From Roseibium suaedae (GTDB lineage Bacteria > Pseudomonadota > Alphaproteobacteria > Rhizobiales > Stappiaceae): 64,000 nucleotides of DNA. The stretch is from contig NZ_FRBW01000001.1 in the NCBI RefSeq assembly GCF_900142725.1, positions 1,054,001 to 1,118,000 on the forward strand. The letters are read 5' to 3'. Position 1 is the stretch's first letter, and each line of letters begins with the position of its first letter. Shown here piece after piece: positions 52,021 through 61,435 of this stretch. The translations under genes and the position numbers were made by a program. The notes beneath the pieces are model-generated. The model did not search any database, was not told the origin of the DNA, and was given only the letters and a program-made list of their open reading frames with translations.

Positions 52021-52779
52021 TTACCCACGGCCGATATAGGGCATTGAACTTGCCATAATGGTCATGAACTGGACATTGGCCGACAGGGGCAGGGAAGACA
52101 TGTTCAGAACGGCATCGGCTACATTCTGAACATCCATCACCGGTTCGGGCATCTTGGTGCCATTGGCCTGCGGCAGGCCTTGGGAGAAATTGGCCGTCAT
52201 TTCCGAGGCTGCATTGCCGATGTCGATCTGGCCGCAGGCAATGTCGAACGCGCGGCCATCCAGCGAGAGCGTTCTGGTGAGGCCCGTGATCGCGTGTTTC
52301 GTGGTGGTGTAGGGCACGGAGCCGGGGCGGGGCACATGGGCCGAGATGGAGCCGTTGTTGATGATCCGCCCGCCGCGCGGGTCCTGATGGCGCATCATGC
52401 CAAAGGCGCCCCGGGCAATCAGAAAGGCCCCATGCAGGTTGACGTTCAGCACCTTCAGCCAGTCGTCGACGGAGATCTCGTCGATCGGCGCGGGCGGAAC
52501 GTTGTTGCCGGCATTGTTGAAGCACACGTCCAGGCGGCCGAACCGGTCCTTGATGGCTCCGAAAAGATCATCGACCTGCGCTGCGTCCGATACGTCGCAG
52601 GGCACGCATAAGGCTTCGCCGCCAGCACTTGCCGCAACTTCCTGCAGCCTGTCCTCGCGCCGTCCCGTCAGGATGACCTTCGCGCCATTCTTTAGAAAGG
52701 TCGCTGCTGTCGCCTTGCCGATGCCGGAGCTTGCGCCGGTGACCAGAACCACCTTGTCCGTTACTTTGCCTGATGCCAT
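52021..52779 (-). CDS. Short-chain dehydrogenase/reductase (SDR family)
   Basis: A 252-residue cytoplasmic NAD(P) oxidoreductase. Motifs: the nucleotide-binding TGASSGIG at residues 14-21, NNAGNN, catalytic Ser in NNGSISAHV, and YTTTK (Y-x3-K). The substrate-binding loop (EMTANFSQGLPQANGTKM) is not diagnostic. An Arg in LTGRRED after the first beta-alpha-beta suggests preference for NADP. The ATG at 52779 precedes MASGKVTDKVVLVTG; an earlier ATG at 52833 would add residues with no family match. Substrate unknown. Confidence 0.9.
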   Translation of the reverse strand: MASGKVTDKVVLVTGASSGIGKATAATFLKNGAKVILTGRREDRLQEVAASAGGEALCVPCDVSDAAQVDDLFGAIKDRFGRLDVCFNNAGNNVPPAPIDEISVDDWLKVLNVNLHGAFLIARGAFGMMRHQDPRGGRIINNGSISAHVPRPGSVPYTTTKHAITGLTRTLSLDGRAFDIACGQIDIGNAASEMTANFSQGLPQANGTKMPEPVMDVQNVADAVLNMSSLPLSANVQFMTIMASSMPYIGRG

Positions 52780-52998
52780 GTCCGTCCCATTCCCGTTTAT
52801 CGCCGGAGCGGGATTGGCCCCGCTCGCTTCCATCGAAGCCTAGGGTTGAGAATTTGCCGCTGCAAGCACCGGATCGGGGAAAGCGGTACGCACGCTGCTT
52901 TCATCAAATTTATGGGGCCGAAGCCTAAGCCACCGGTTCCCTTGGGGGAGAAGGCGCTATATGGATCGATGACAGAGTGAGGACGGGAGGAGACAGAC

Positions 52999-53556
52999 AT
53001 GAAGATGGCCGATAGCCAGCGCATCCAGGCGCCGCGGGACACGGTGTGGGCTGCGCTCAATGATCCGGAGGTTCTGCGCCAGTCCATTCCCGGCTGCCAG
53101 GAACTGGTCAAGAGTTCCGACACGGACATGGAAGCCAAGGTCCAGCTCAAGATCGGGCCTGTGAAGGCGACCTTCAACGGCAAGGTCAGGCTGGAGGATC
53201 TGAACCCGCCGGAAAGCTACCGGATCGCAGGCGAGGGATCCGGGGGTGTTGCGGGCTTTGCCAAGGGCGGCGCGACTGTGCGTCTCGAGGCTGATGGCGA
53301 GGATGCGACCATCCTGCATTACGATGTGGACGCCCAGATCGGCGGCAAGATCGCCCAGCTTGGCGCGCGGCTGATCGATTCCACCGCTAAACGGCTTGCC
53401 GGTGAGTTTTTCACCACCTTCGGCAATGTGGTCGCCCCGCAGACCGATCAGGCAGGCGGTGAGGAAGACAGTGCCGAACCGGAAGAGGCCAAAAAAGGCT
53501 GGTTCGGTGGTCTGCTCAAGGGCAAGAAGGACGGCGCTGCTGAAGGCGAGGGCTGA
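52999..53556 (+). CDS. CoxG-like protein (carbon monoxide dehydrogenase subunit G family)
   Basis: A 185-residue protein with an SRPBCC (START-like) domain over about 1-150: WAALNDPEVLRQSIPGCQELV, VKATFNGKVRLEDLNPP, YRIAGEGSGGVAGFAKGGA, and a final acidic and Gly/Lys-rich tail (GGEEDSAEPEEAKKGWFGG). CoxG in carboxydotrophs recruits CO dehydrogenase to the membrane. No coxMSL genes are nearby, so the role here is open. Possible starts are ATG 52999 or 53005. Gap to the divergent SDR is 219 bp. Confidence 0.87.
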   Translation: MKMADSQRIQAPRDTVWAALNDPEVLRQSIPGCQELVKSSDTDMEAKVQLKIGPVKATFNGKVRLEDLNPPESYRIAGEGSGGVAGFAKGGATVRLEADGEDATILHYDVDAQIGGKIAQLGARLIDSTAKRLAGEFFTTFGNVVAPQTDQAGGEEDSAEPEEAKKGWFGGLLKGKKDGAAEGEG

Positions 53557-53609
53557 CAGCCTCCGGCGCCTCGTCTGAGGTCAAGGCTTTCCGCTTTTGG
53601 AAGCAAACG

Positions 53610-53642
53610 AACGGCTGCAGGCGTTCAGTGCCTGCGGCCGTT
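53610..53642. terminator. Bidirectional hairpin between coxG-like gene and convergent antiporter
   Basis: AACGGCTGCAGGC pairs with GCCTGCGGCCGTT (one wobble), loop GTTCAGT. The loop contains the antiporter stop codon, so the stem overlaps the 3' end of that gene. Confidence 0.75.
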
Positions 53643-56636
53643 GTCATTTGCAACGCCGGCAGCCGGCATGGGCTCGGCGGTCTCTTCCGCTTTTGTCTCG
53701 TCTTCCGGCTGAGCGGGCATGTCTTCTGAAGGGGCAAGCTCCGCAGACAGCGCAGGGGCGTCCTGAGGGGCTGCCAGCTCTTCCACTTCGACAGCTTCCG
53801 TTTCAGGCACTGGTTCTTGCCCGTCCTCTCCGGAAGTGAGCAAGGGGCTGACATCTTCCTGCGTGTCCAGGGCCGCTTCGGTGATCACCTCGGGCTCGAT
53901 CAACTCGCCTTGTGCGATCAATTCCGGATCGATGACCGGCTCGTCCAGCTTGACCGGTTCTCCTTCAGCGTTTTCGCCGGCTTCAAACAGGTCGTCGTCG
54001 AGCGCCGTTTGACCATCCTCGGCACTGCCGGAGGCTGCGCTTTCCGTCTCTGCAGCAGCTTCGGCAGCTTCCGTGTCCAGAGGCGCAGTCTCAGCCGGAG
54101 GAGTTTCAGGCGACGTATCTTCGAGCAGGTCGTCTTCGGGCTCTGGCAGCAGTCCTGCCGCATTCATCATCTGGCGCTGCTCGGCCACTTCCATCATGGT
54201 CTCGCGGATTTCCGGAGCCTTGGCGACCAGCTGGCGGTAATCGGCAAGAGACAGGATCAGCAACTGGCAATAGCCGAGGGCGACGACATCCGCCGTGCGC
54301 GGCTTGCCGGTGATCAGGGCGATCTCGCCGAACATGTCTCCGCGGCCAAGGCGGAAGGTGCCGGAGGGCGAGTTCACTTCCACAGCGCCAGAAGAAATGA
54401 AAAAGGCGCTGTCGCCCCGGTCGCCGCGCCGGATCAGCACTTCGCCGGGCACGGCAAAGCGCGAGCGCATCAGCTTGGCGATGGTCTTGCGCTGGGCATC
54501 ATCCAGACAGGCAAACAGGGCATGGCGGGTCAGGAGGTCCTTGGTGGCCATGCCAAGGTCCAGCTTCGGGCGCTTGCCAGCGGCAATGCGGCCCTTGACC
54601 AGTTCGCCTTGCAGGTCGTTGTAGAGCTCCTGCCCGATCAGGGCACTGGAGGCGGCTTCCGCATAGGCGGTTTCTTCAAGACGCAGAGCCGTGCGGCGCA
54701 GGAACAGAAGCTCCAGCGCATCTGCATAGTCCGGATACTGCAGGCGCAGGGCCTCGATCGCTCGGCAGATTTCCTCGTGGCGGTTCGTCAGCGTATCGCC
54801 CAGGATGTCGCCCACACGCTGTCCCACCAGCGGCGTGATGCGCCGGTGGTTGAAGCCGATCAACTCGCCGGAAATGATCCGGTCGACCAGCAGCAACTCG
54901 AACCGGTCCGCAATGCGGCGCAGCAGGAACCGCTCGATCTTCAGGTGCTTGTGCAGGCGCTGGGCCACGCGGAAGCGCCAGTCGAAACGCAAGGGTTCGC
55001 GGATCGCCTTGTTATAGCCCGCACGGCCTTCGGTGCGCGTCAGGTCGCCGATCCGGCCGGCCAGGGCCAGGTGGCGGGCAGCAAAGCGCGAGGAAATCGT
55101 GCGCTCGTGAAAGTGCTTCAGCACCAGCGAGCGTTCCTTGTCGGCCAGAGCGATCAGGCCGATGGTGACGCGCTCGCGGTCCTTCAGGTCCTCCAGCTGG
55201 TTCGAGGCTTCCGCCACTTCGCTGGCCCGGTGATCGTAGGTTTCGCTGACGATTTCCACCAGCCGGTTGTCGATGCCGTAGCCTTTTGCCGTCTCGGCCA
55301 CTTCCTGGCGCACGTCCGAGAGAACCAGCGCCTGGAATTGGTTGCGCATCGCCTTGTCGCGGGCAGAGAGCTGATCGAGTTTCAGGAAGTGGATCAGCTG
55401 CTTGAGGCTTGTGCCATAGACCAGCAGTGTGAAAAGCACGAAGGCCGTGGCCAGCTTGGTCACGAAGCTGGAGACTTCCGGCGTGAGCGCCGCGTGTTCG
55501 GACACGCTGAGCGCCAGGGTCAGTGTCGCTGCCCCGCGCATGCCGCCCCACAGGATGACGGTCTTGAACGGGGTGCTGACGGCCTCGCCGACTTTCAGGA
55601 AGCTGAGCAGGGGCAAGAGCCCGAAGATCACCACCGCGCGGGCAAGAAGGGCCGCGGCAACGAGGATGAGCAGCAACACGATGTCCAGCGGTGTGAAGCC
55701 GTCGACAAGGCGCGGGATCAGGATCGCGACCAGCAGAAAGATGAGGGACGAGGCCCAGAAGGCGATCTGTTCCCACACGGTCTGGAGAAAATTCCAGCTT
55801 TCCGGGGCAATCTTGGCTGGGCCATAGAGATTGAAGACCAGCCCGGCGGACACGACTGCGACCACGGCGGAGACCGAGAAGGCCTGATCGGAGACCACGT
55901 AGATCAGGTAGGGCAGGGCGAGGCTGAAGGTTACCTGTGCCAGGGGCAGATCGCGCATTGTAGGCAGGATGAAGACGGCAATGCGCCCGCCCACGATACC
56001 GGCCAGAACGCCGCCTGCGAAGGCACGCAGGAACTCGGCTGCAGCTTCGCCGAGGTCCGGCGACTGGGTGCCGGTCAGGATGCCGAGCAGCAGCACGAAC
56101 AGCACGATGGCGGCGGCGTCATTCAGAAGGCTTTCGCCTTCGACGATACGGCCAAGCCGCGCCGGTGCGCCAATGTCCCGGAAGATGGCGACAACGGCCA
56201 CGGGGTCTGTGGTGGCAACAATCGCGCCGAGCAGCAGGCAGGCGATCAGCGGCATTCCGGAGAAGGGCTGCAGCGCAAAGCCGATGAAGAAGGTGGCGAA
56301 GAACACCGCAACCACGGCCATCAGCAGGATCGGGCCGATGTCCTCGAAAATCCGCCGGACGTCCATCGTCAGGGTCGTCTGGAACAGGAGGATCGGCAGG
56401 AAGATGTAGAGGATCTGCTCGGAATTGATCGGCAGATGCACGAAGACATTTGCCAGTTCGTTGAACACGTCCGTATGGGGCGTGTAGAGCAGATAGGTGG
56501 CGCCAATTCCGATCAATGTGCCGACCATGGCAACGACCACGCTCGGAGCCAGTCCGAGGCGGCGGGCGAGGGGCTGGATCAGCGCGATTATGACGAGCAG
56601 TCCGGCAAATGCGGCGATAATGATCGGTGTATGCAT
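53625..56636 (-). CDS. CPA1-type Na+/H+ antiporter with cyclic-nucleotide-binding domain and acidic tail
   Basis: A 1003-residue inner-membrane protein. Residues about 1-410 form an NhaP/CPA1 sodium-proton antiporter domain with 11-12 helices and the NDAAAIVLFVLL motif (ESLLNDAA; Asn-Asp ion site). A cytoplasmic helical region (about 415-700) leads to a cNMP-binding (CAP_ED) domain at about 705-815 (AKLMRSRFAVPGEVLIRRGDRGDSAFFISSG; FGEIALITGKPRTADV, with the conserved GE and R-T-A). A long acidic Glu/Ala/Pro-rich tail (about 830-1003) follows. Fusion to cNMP binding implies gating by cAMP or cGMP. Confidence 0.93.
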   Translation of the reverse strand: MHTPIIIAAFAGLLVIIALIQPLARRLGLAPSVVVAMVGTLIGIGATYLLYTPHTDVFNELANVFVHLPINSEQILYIFLPILLFQTTLTMDVRRIFEDIGPILLMAVVAVFFATFFIGFALQPFSGMPLIACLLLGAIVATTDPVAVVAIFRDIGAPARLGRIVEGESLLNDAAAIVLFVLLLGILTGTQSPDLGEAAAEFLRAFAGGVLAGIVGGRIAVFILPTMRDLPLAQVTFSLALPYLIYVVSDQAFSVSAVVAVVSAGLVFNLYGPAKIAPESWNFLQTVWEQIAFWASSLIFLLVAILIPRLVDGFTPLDIVLLLILVAAALLARAVVIFGLLPLLSFLKVGEAVSTPFKTVILWGGMRGAATLTLALSVSEHAALTPEVSSFVTKLATAFVLFTLLVYGTSLKQLIHFLKLDQLSARDKAMRNQFQALVLSDVRQEVAETAKGYGIDNRLVEIVSETYDHRASEVAEASNQLEDLKDRERVTIGLIALADKERSLVLKHFHERTISSRFAARHLALAGRIGDLTRTEGRAGYNKAIREPLRFDWRFRVAQRLHKHLKIERFLLRRIADRFELLLVDRIISGELIGFNHRRITPLVGQRVGDILGDTLTNRHEEICRAIEALRLQYPDYADALELLFLRRTALRLEETAYAEAASSALIGQELYNDLQGELVKGRIAAGKRPKLDLGMATKDLLTRHALFACLDDAQRKTIAKLMRSRFAVPGEVLIRRGDRGDSAFFISSGAVEVNSPSGTFRLGRGDMFGEIALITGKPRTADVVALGYCQLLILSLADYRQLVAKAPEIRETMMEVAEQRQMMNAAGLLPEPEDDLLEDTSPETPPAETAPLDTEAAEAAAETESAASGSAEDGQTALDDDLFEAGENAEGEPVKLDEPVIDPELIAQGELIEPEVITEAALDTQEDVSPLLTSGEDGQEPVPETEAVEVEELAAPQDAPALSAELAPSEDMPAQPEDETKAEETAEPMPAAGVANDNGRRH

Positions 56637-56729
56637 GATATCACCAATGTGCCCCGCCCTTATGGCAATTCCAAGCCTCTAAGGTGATCATTTTTCAGAT
56701 GTTTTGAGCAAATATTGCCGCAGGGGCCG

Positions 56730-57653
56730 TTAACCTTGGACTTGGGTTGCTGCCTTGCTGCGCCGCTCGGAAAGCCAGATGCCGCCCAGAACGAGGGTCA
56801 AGGCGAGGGCGTGGTGCATGCGGAAGTCCTCGCCAAGGATCAGAACCGCCAGGATGGCCGCAAAAATGGGCACCAGATTGATGAAAATTCCGGCCCGCGC
56901 CGGACCGATCAGCTCGACGCCGCGCATGAAGAAGATTTGCGACAGGCAGGACGGCCCCAGGGCGACATAAAGAATGATCAGCCAGCCCTTGAAGGTCGGC
57001 ACCTGCAGGATGCCAGCCGCCGATTCATAAAGGATGCCCGGAATGGAAGTGATGGCCGCGACGATGGACAGCACCGTGAAGAAGACGAGGCCGGAAATCT
57101 GCGGGCGGCTGCGCAGGGCGAGCGTGTAGCCCGCATAGAAAACGCAGGCGATCAGCATCAGCCCATCGCCCGGATTGATCGTCAGCTTCAGCAAGGTCTC
57201 GAGGCTCCCCTGTGCTGCAATCATTGCGACACCGGTCATGGTGGCAAAGATCCCGAGGATCTGCAGCGGGCGCACGGGCACCCGGTAGAACAGCAGCGCG
57301 CCCAGAAGCACCAGCATGGGCATGGAGCCCTGCAGAATGCCCAGGTTCACCGCTGTCGTGTAATGGGCAGCGGCATAGAACAGGGAATTGAAGCCGGTGA
57401 AGCCGAAGACCGCCATCAGCACGATCTTGCCCATGGAGGCCCGGATCAGAGGCCACTCCGCTCGAATTCTCGACCACATCGTCACCGTCATCACCGAGCT
57501 CACGATCACCCAGCGCAAGGCGACCACCATCATCGGGGATACTTCGCCAATCGCCAGTCGGCCCGCGATCGTATTGCCGCCCCACATCAGGGTGGTCAGC
57601 ATGAGAAGCAGGATGGCATTGCCATAGACGAGAGTGCGGAAGGCGGCCGACAT
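56730..57653 (-). CDS. EamA-family (DMT superfamily) transporter
   Basis: A 307-residue inner-membrane protein with about ten helices in two EamA repeats. Motifs: LTTLMWGGNTIAGRLAIGEVSPMMVVALRW at the start, GFNSLFYAAAHYTTAVNLGILQGSMPMLVLLGA, LGPSCLSQIFFMRGVELIGPARAGIFINLVPIFAAILAVLILGE near the end. Distinct from the other EamA gene in this window. ATG 57653 (MSAAFRTLVYGNAILL) is preferred over upstream in-frame starts without membrane similarity. It is divergent from malate synthase. Substrate unknown. Confidence 0.87.
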   Translation of the reverse strand: MSAAFRTLVYGNAILLLMLTTLMWGGNTIAGRLAIGEVSPMMVVALRWVIVSSVMTVTMWSRIRAEWPLIRASMGKIVLMAVFGFTGFNSLFYAAAHYTTAVNLGILQGSMPMLVLLGALLFYRVPVRPLQILGIFATMTGVAMIAAQGSLETLLKLTINPGDGLMLIACVFYAGYTLALRSRPQISGLVFFTVLSIVAAITSIPGILYESAAGILQVPTFKGWLIILYVALGPSCLSQIFFMRGVELIGPARAGIFINLVPIFAAILAVLILGEDFRMHHALALTLVLGGIWLSERRSKAATQVQG

Positions 57654-58034
57654 TGGGAAACTCTTGGATGACGCGGGCGGTCCGCGGAAGGATGGGGAGC
57701 AGCGGGAGATCCTGATGAGACGGCCTGCATGTGAGGCTGTCACCGCGAGCCCCGGCGGTCCAGCCTTCTTGGTTGCAGATATTTCTGCCCGGTGCAAGGC
57801 CGTTGCAGTCTGGCCGAGAGCTTCTGGCGGGGCGCGGCGAAATCCGGTTGGCGAAAATGAAGCCGATTTGTTCCCTCAGGGAAAAAGTCATTCAGGCCGG
57901 ACACAGATTGACCTTGACCCTCTGCAGACCCAAAACAGGGGCATATGGTGGAGACCGCTGTGCAACACAGCCTGCGTCCTCACGCTGCCAGACATTGGGC
58001 TGCTTCCGGGCGGCCACCGCAACAGGAGATACAC
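57654..58034. promoter_or_regulatory. Divergent gap between EamA transporter and glcB
   Basis: About 381 bp without a gene; contains both promoters and a GGAG ribosome site for glcB at about 58025. No palindromic operator was recognised. Confidence 0.4.
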
Positions 58035-60197
58035 ATGACCAGCCGTGTCGATGCCTTTGGCCTGAAGGTTGCGAGCAACCTCTATGACTTCGTCAATGAC
58101 AAGGCCCTGCCGGGGACTGGCGTGGATCAGCAGCGCTTCTGGCAGGAGCTGTCGAAGATCGTGCATGATCTGGCGCCGAAGAACCGCGCCCTTCTGGCCA
58201 AGCGTGACGACCTGCAGGCAAAGATCGACGCCTGGCATCAGGCCCAGCCGGGCGTTCCTGATCTGGGCGCCTATAAGGCGTTTCTGACGGAGATCGGCTA
58301 TCTGGTTCCGGAAGGTGAAAGCTTCACGGTCGGCACCCGGAATGTCGATCCGGAAATCGGCCAGGTCGCAGGCGCGCAGCTCGTCGTTCCGGTCATGAAC
58401 GCCCGCTACGCGCTGAATGCAGCCAATGCCCGCTGGGGATCTCTCTATGATGCGCTCTATGGCACCGATGCCATGGGCTCCAAGCCAGCTGGCGGTGGGT
58501 TTGATGCTGCCCGCGGCGCAGAAGTCATCGCCTATGCCCGCAAGGTCCTGGATGAAGCTACCCCGCTGGCAAGCGGTTCCTGGTCGGATGTCACGGGCCT
58601 GAGCATCGACGGCGGCGTCCTGAAGATCGCCACCGGCTCCAGCTCCACGGTTCTGGCAGATGGGGCACAGTTTGCGGGCTACACTGGAGAGGCGGCAAGT
58701 CCGGCTTCCGTTCTCCTGTCCAGAAACGGCCTTCACCTCGACATCCTGATCGATGCCAACCACCCGATCGGCAAGACTGACAAGGCGCATATCGCCGACG
58801 TGGTTCTGGAATCGGCCATGTCCACCATCATGGACTGCGAAGACTCCGTTGCGGCCGTCGATGCGGACGACAAGGTGGTTGTCTATTCCAATTGGCTGGG
58901 CCTCCTGAAGGGCGATCTGGAAGAGACCTTCGAAAAGGGCGGCAAGACCATGACCCGCCGCATGAACGGCGACCGGGTCTATACGGCACCGGACGGGTCT
59001 TCCCTGTCGCTTCATGGCCGCTCGCTGCTGCTGGTGCGCAATGTCGGTCACCTGATGACCATCGACGCGGTGCTGGACCAGGATGGCAACGAAGTGCCCG
59101 AAGGCATCCTTGACGGCATGGTCACGGCGCTGATCGGTCTGCATGACATCGGCGCATCCGGCAAGCATCTGAATTCGCGCGCCGGTTCGGTCTATATCGT
59201 CAAGCCGAAGATGCATGGCCCGGAAGAAGTCGCCTTCGCGTCCGAACTGTTCGACCGGATCGAGGATGCGCTGGGAATGGCCCGCAACACCCTCAAGATG
59301 GGCATCATGGATGAGGAACGCCGCACCACGGTGAACCTGAAGGAGTGTATCCGCCAGGCCAGGGACCGGGTGTTCTTCATCAACACCGGCTTCCTCGACC
59401 GCACCGGCGACGAGATGCACACGTCCATGGAAGCCGGCCCGATGATCCGCAAGGGCGACATGAAGGCCGCCAGCTGGATTGGTGCCTATGAGAACAACAA
59501 CGTGGATGTCGGCCTTGCCTGCGGCCTGCCGGGTCATGCCCAGATCGGCAAGGGCATGTGGGCCATGCCCGACCTGATGCAGGCCATGCTGGAGCAGAAG
59601 ATTGGCCACCCGCAGGCTGGTGCCAACACGGCCTGGGTTCCGTCCCCGACCGCCGCGACCCTTCATGCGCTGCACTACCACAAGGTCAATGTGGCCAAGC
59701 GCCAGGGCGAATTGAAGACCCGTACACCCGCGAAGCTGGACGACATCCTGTCCATTCCGGTCGCCACCCGTCCGAACTGGTCCGCTGAGGATATCCAGGC
59801 GGAGCTGGACAACAATGCGCAGGGTATCCTCGGCTATGTGGTCCGCTGGGTCGAGCAGGGCGTCGGCTGCTCCAAGGTGCCGGACATCAACAATGTCGGC
59901 CTGATGGAAGACCGCGCCACCTTGCGCATTTCCTCCCAGCATATCGCCAACTGGCTGCGCCACGGTGTCTGCACGCAAGCGCAGGTGATGGAAACCATGA
60001 AGCGTATGGCCGCCCTGGTGGACAAGCAGAACGAAGGCGACCCGGCTTATCGCCCGATGGCGGCAGACTTCGACGCCTCCATCGGCTTCCAGGCCGCCTG
60101 CGACCTGGTCTTCAAGGGCACGGCCCAGCCCAACGGCTACACCGAACCGGTGCTGCACAGACGCCGGATCGAGTTCAAGGCGAAAAACGCAGGCTAA
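58035..60197 (+). CDS. glcB: Malate synthase G
   Basis: A 720-residue cytoplasmic enzyme that condenses glyoxylate and acetyl-CoA to malate; the length matches E. coli GlcB (723). Motifs include [44 protein letters not shown], the Mg site in [16 protein letters not shown], and [13 protein letters not shown] near the C-terminus. The ATG at 58035 follows AGGAG; the in-frame stretch upstream is not family-like. It lies as a single gene, ended by a hairpin. No isocitrate lyase is in the window; glycolate or glyoxylate metabolism is the likely context. Confidence 0.97.
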   Translation: MTSRVDAFGLKVASNLYDFVNDKALPGTGVDQQRFWQELSKIVHDLAPKNRALLAKRDDLQAKIDAWHQAQPGVPDLGAYKAFLTEIGYLVPEGESFTVGTRNVDPEIGQVAGAQLVVPVMNARYALNAANARWGSLYDALYGTDAMGSKPAGGGFDAARGAEVIAYARKVLDEATPLASGSWSDVTGLSIDGGVLKIATGSSSTVLADGAQFAGYTGEAASPASVLLSRNGLHLDILIDANHPIGKTDKAHIADVVLESAMSTIMDCEDSVAAVDADDKVVVYSNWLGLLKGDLEETFEKGGKTMTRRMNGDRVYTAPDGSSLSLHGRSLLLVRNVGHLMTIDAVLDQDGNEVPEGILDGMVTALIGLHDIGASGKHLNSRAGSVYIVKPKMHGPEEVAFASELFDRIEDALGMARNTLKMGIMDEERRTTVNLKECIRQARDRVFFINTGFLDRTGDEMHTSMEAGPMIRKGDMKAASWIGAYENNNVDVGLACGLPGHAQIGKGMWAMPDLMQAMLEQKIGHPQAGANTAWVPSPTAATLHALHYHKVNVAKRQGELKTRTPAKLDDILSIPVATRPNWSAEDIQAELDNNAQGILGYVVRWVEQGVGCSKVPDINNVGLMEDRATLRISSQHIANWLRHGVCTQAQVMETMKRMAALVDKQNEGDPAYRPMAADFDASIGFQAACDLVFKGTAQPNGYTEPVLHRRRIEFKAKNAG

Positions 60198-60217
60198 GGC
60201 CTCGCCCGTAACAACAC

Positions 60218-60240
60218 TGTCCCGGCCTCGTGCCGGGACA
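60218..60240 (+). terminator. Hairpin after glcB
   Basis: TGTCCCGGC pairs with GCCGGGACA around CTCGT, 21 bp after the stop. No clear T run. Confidence 0.7.
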
Positions 60241-60270
60241 GGAGAGGCTGGTGACAGACCTATCAATTCG

Positions 60271-60443
60271 TCATCCCGGAAGCAGCGAAGCGGAGATCCG
60301 GGGCCTATTCATTGCCAGAGCCTTGCAGTGCTTTGTGAAAGGAGTGCGAGCTTCTCCTGAGAGGGGATCTCTGCGTTTCCGGCCAGCCTCTCTGCGAACG
60401 AGCGGGCCCCGGATCTCCGCTTCGCTGCGTCCGGGGTGACATT
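60271..60443. repeat. MITE-like element, copy 1
   Basis: Inverted termini: GTCATCCCGGA...GCGAAGCGGAGATCCGGGG at the left pair with CCCCGGATCTCCGCTTCGC...GGGGTGAC at the right. The interior (about 60298-60443) matches copy 2 almost base for base. No reading frame of note. Confidence 0.8.
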
Positions 60444-60613
60444 CGGGGAGGGGCCTGCTTTCGAAAGTCGCGGCATGTTTGGTCAAAGCTGGGCACGTTG
60501 CTTCTGAATGTTTGGCTTGCCTGCACCTCGTTAACCCGTTGAAGAAAAAGTCTTTTGAAGTCTCCTGACTTCGAGCAGCGCTTTTGTCCCTCCTCCCCTA
60601 GGCGACACTTAGG

Positions 60614-60788
60614 CGTCACCCCGGGCGAGTGAAGCGAGACCCGGGGCCTACTCATTGCCAGAGCCTTGCAGTTCTTTGTGAAAGGAGTGCGAGCTTCTCC
60701 TGAGAGGGGATCTCTGCGTTTCCGGTCAGCCTCTCTCTGCGAACGAGTAGGCCCCATATCTCCGCTTCGCTGCGTCCAGGGTGACATT
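60614..60788. repeat. MITE-like element, copy 2
   Basis: About 148 bp (60641-60788) are a direct repeat of copy 1 with few substitutions and a two-base CT insertion. The left terminus (GCGTCACCCCGGGCGAGTGAAGCG) is a more diverged inverted copy of the right terminus (GCTTCGCTGCGTCCAGGGTGACA). Confidence 0.78.
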
Positions 60789-60939
60789 TGAGCGATTTGG
60801 ACGGTTTCATCCCGCCGCAGCCCGATGGCCTGGCGGCCTTGATGATGGGATGCTCAGATGTTCTGTGCCCCTCACAATTTCCCCCCTTGCTCTCTGCCTC
60901 CACCTTCCCGAAACTCCCCAAAGGTGAGGAGGAATATCC

Positions 60940-61287
60940 ATGATCGCGGTCATCTTTGAAGTGATGCCCCATGCGGAGCACAAGGCTGCCTATCTGGAGA
61001 TGGCAGCGAGCCTGAAGCCGGTGCTGGAGGAGATCGACGGGTTCATTTCCGTAGAGAGGTTCCAGAGCCTGACCAATCCGGACAAGCTGCTCTCGCTCTC
61101 CGTCTTCCGGGATGAGGAAGCGCTGGCGGAGTGGCGCAAGGTGATGGCCCACCGCAAGGCGCAGACGGCCGGACGCAATGTCTTTTTCAAGGACTACCGG
61201 CTTCGGGTCGCGGGCGTCATCCGCGATTATGGCATGGAAGAGCGGGACGAGGCGCCCGTGGACAGCCGCAGTCTGCATGACAAATAA
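60940..61287 (+). CDS. Antibiotic biosynthesis monooxygenase (ABM)-domain protein
   Basis: A 115-residue cytoplasmic protein with a ferredoxin-like ABM fold: MIAVIFEVMPHAEHKAAYLEMAASLKPVLEEIDGFISVERF, then SLSVFRDEEALAEWRKVMAHRKAQTAGRN, FKDYRLRVAGVIRDYGM. Family members act as small monooxygenases or as stress-related accessory proteins; none of the family's specific partners are near. A strong GAGGAGG lies eight bases before the ATG. It is about 149 bp upstream of the GAF regulator. Confidence 0.87.
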   Translation: MIAVIFEVMPHAEHKAAYLEMAASLKPVLEEIDGFISVERFQSLTNPDKLLSLSVFRDEEALAEWRKVMAHRKAQTAGRNVFFKDYRLRVAGVIRDYGMEERDEAPVDSRSLHDK

Positions 61288-61435
61288 AGGGCTCGTTGCG
61301 GGCACTTGCACGAAGGCCGCTCTCCACAAGGGGAAGGGGCCGTGATTGTCACAATCTTTCCCGCAGGCGGCGTATCCGCTAACATCCCTCCAGAGGCCGC
61401 CGCAAAGGCGCCTCGGGAGGATGGAAGCTTTGGCA

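Larger units (their letters stand above)
60241..60939. other. Non-coding stretch with duplicated element, upstream of ABM gene
   Basis: About 700 bp with no gene. It contains two copies of a MITE-like element (60271-60443 and about 60614-60788) separated by about 170 bp, and the ABM-protein leader with GAGGAGG at about 60926-60932. Confidence 0.6.

Noticed and set aside
53817-56687. Very long plus-strand reading frame opposite the antiporter
   Set aside because: Antisense artefact of GC-rich codons; the antiporter and cNMP motifs lie on the minus strand.
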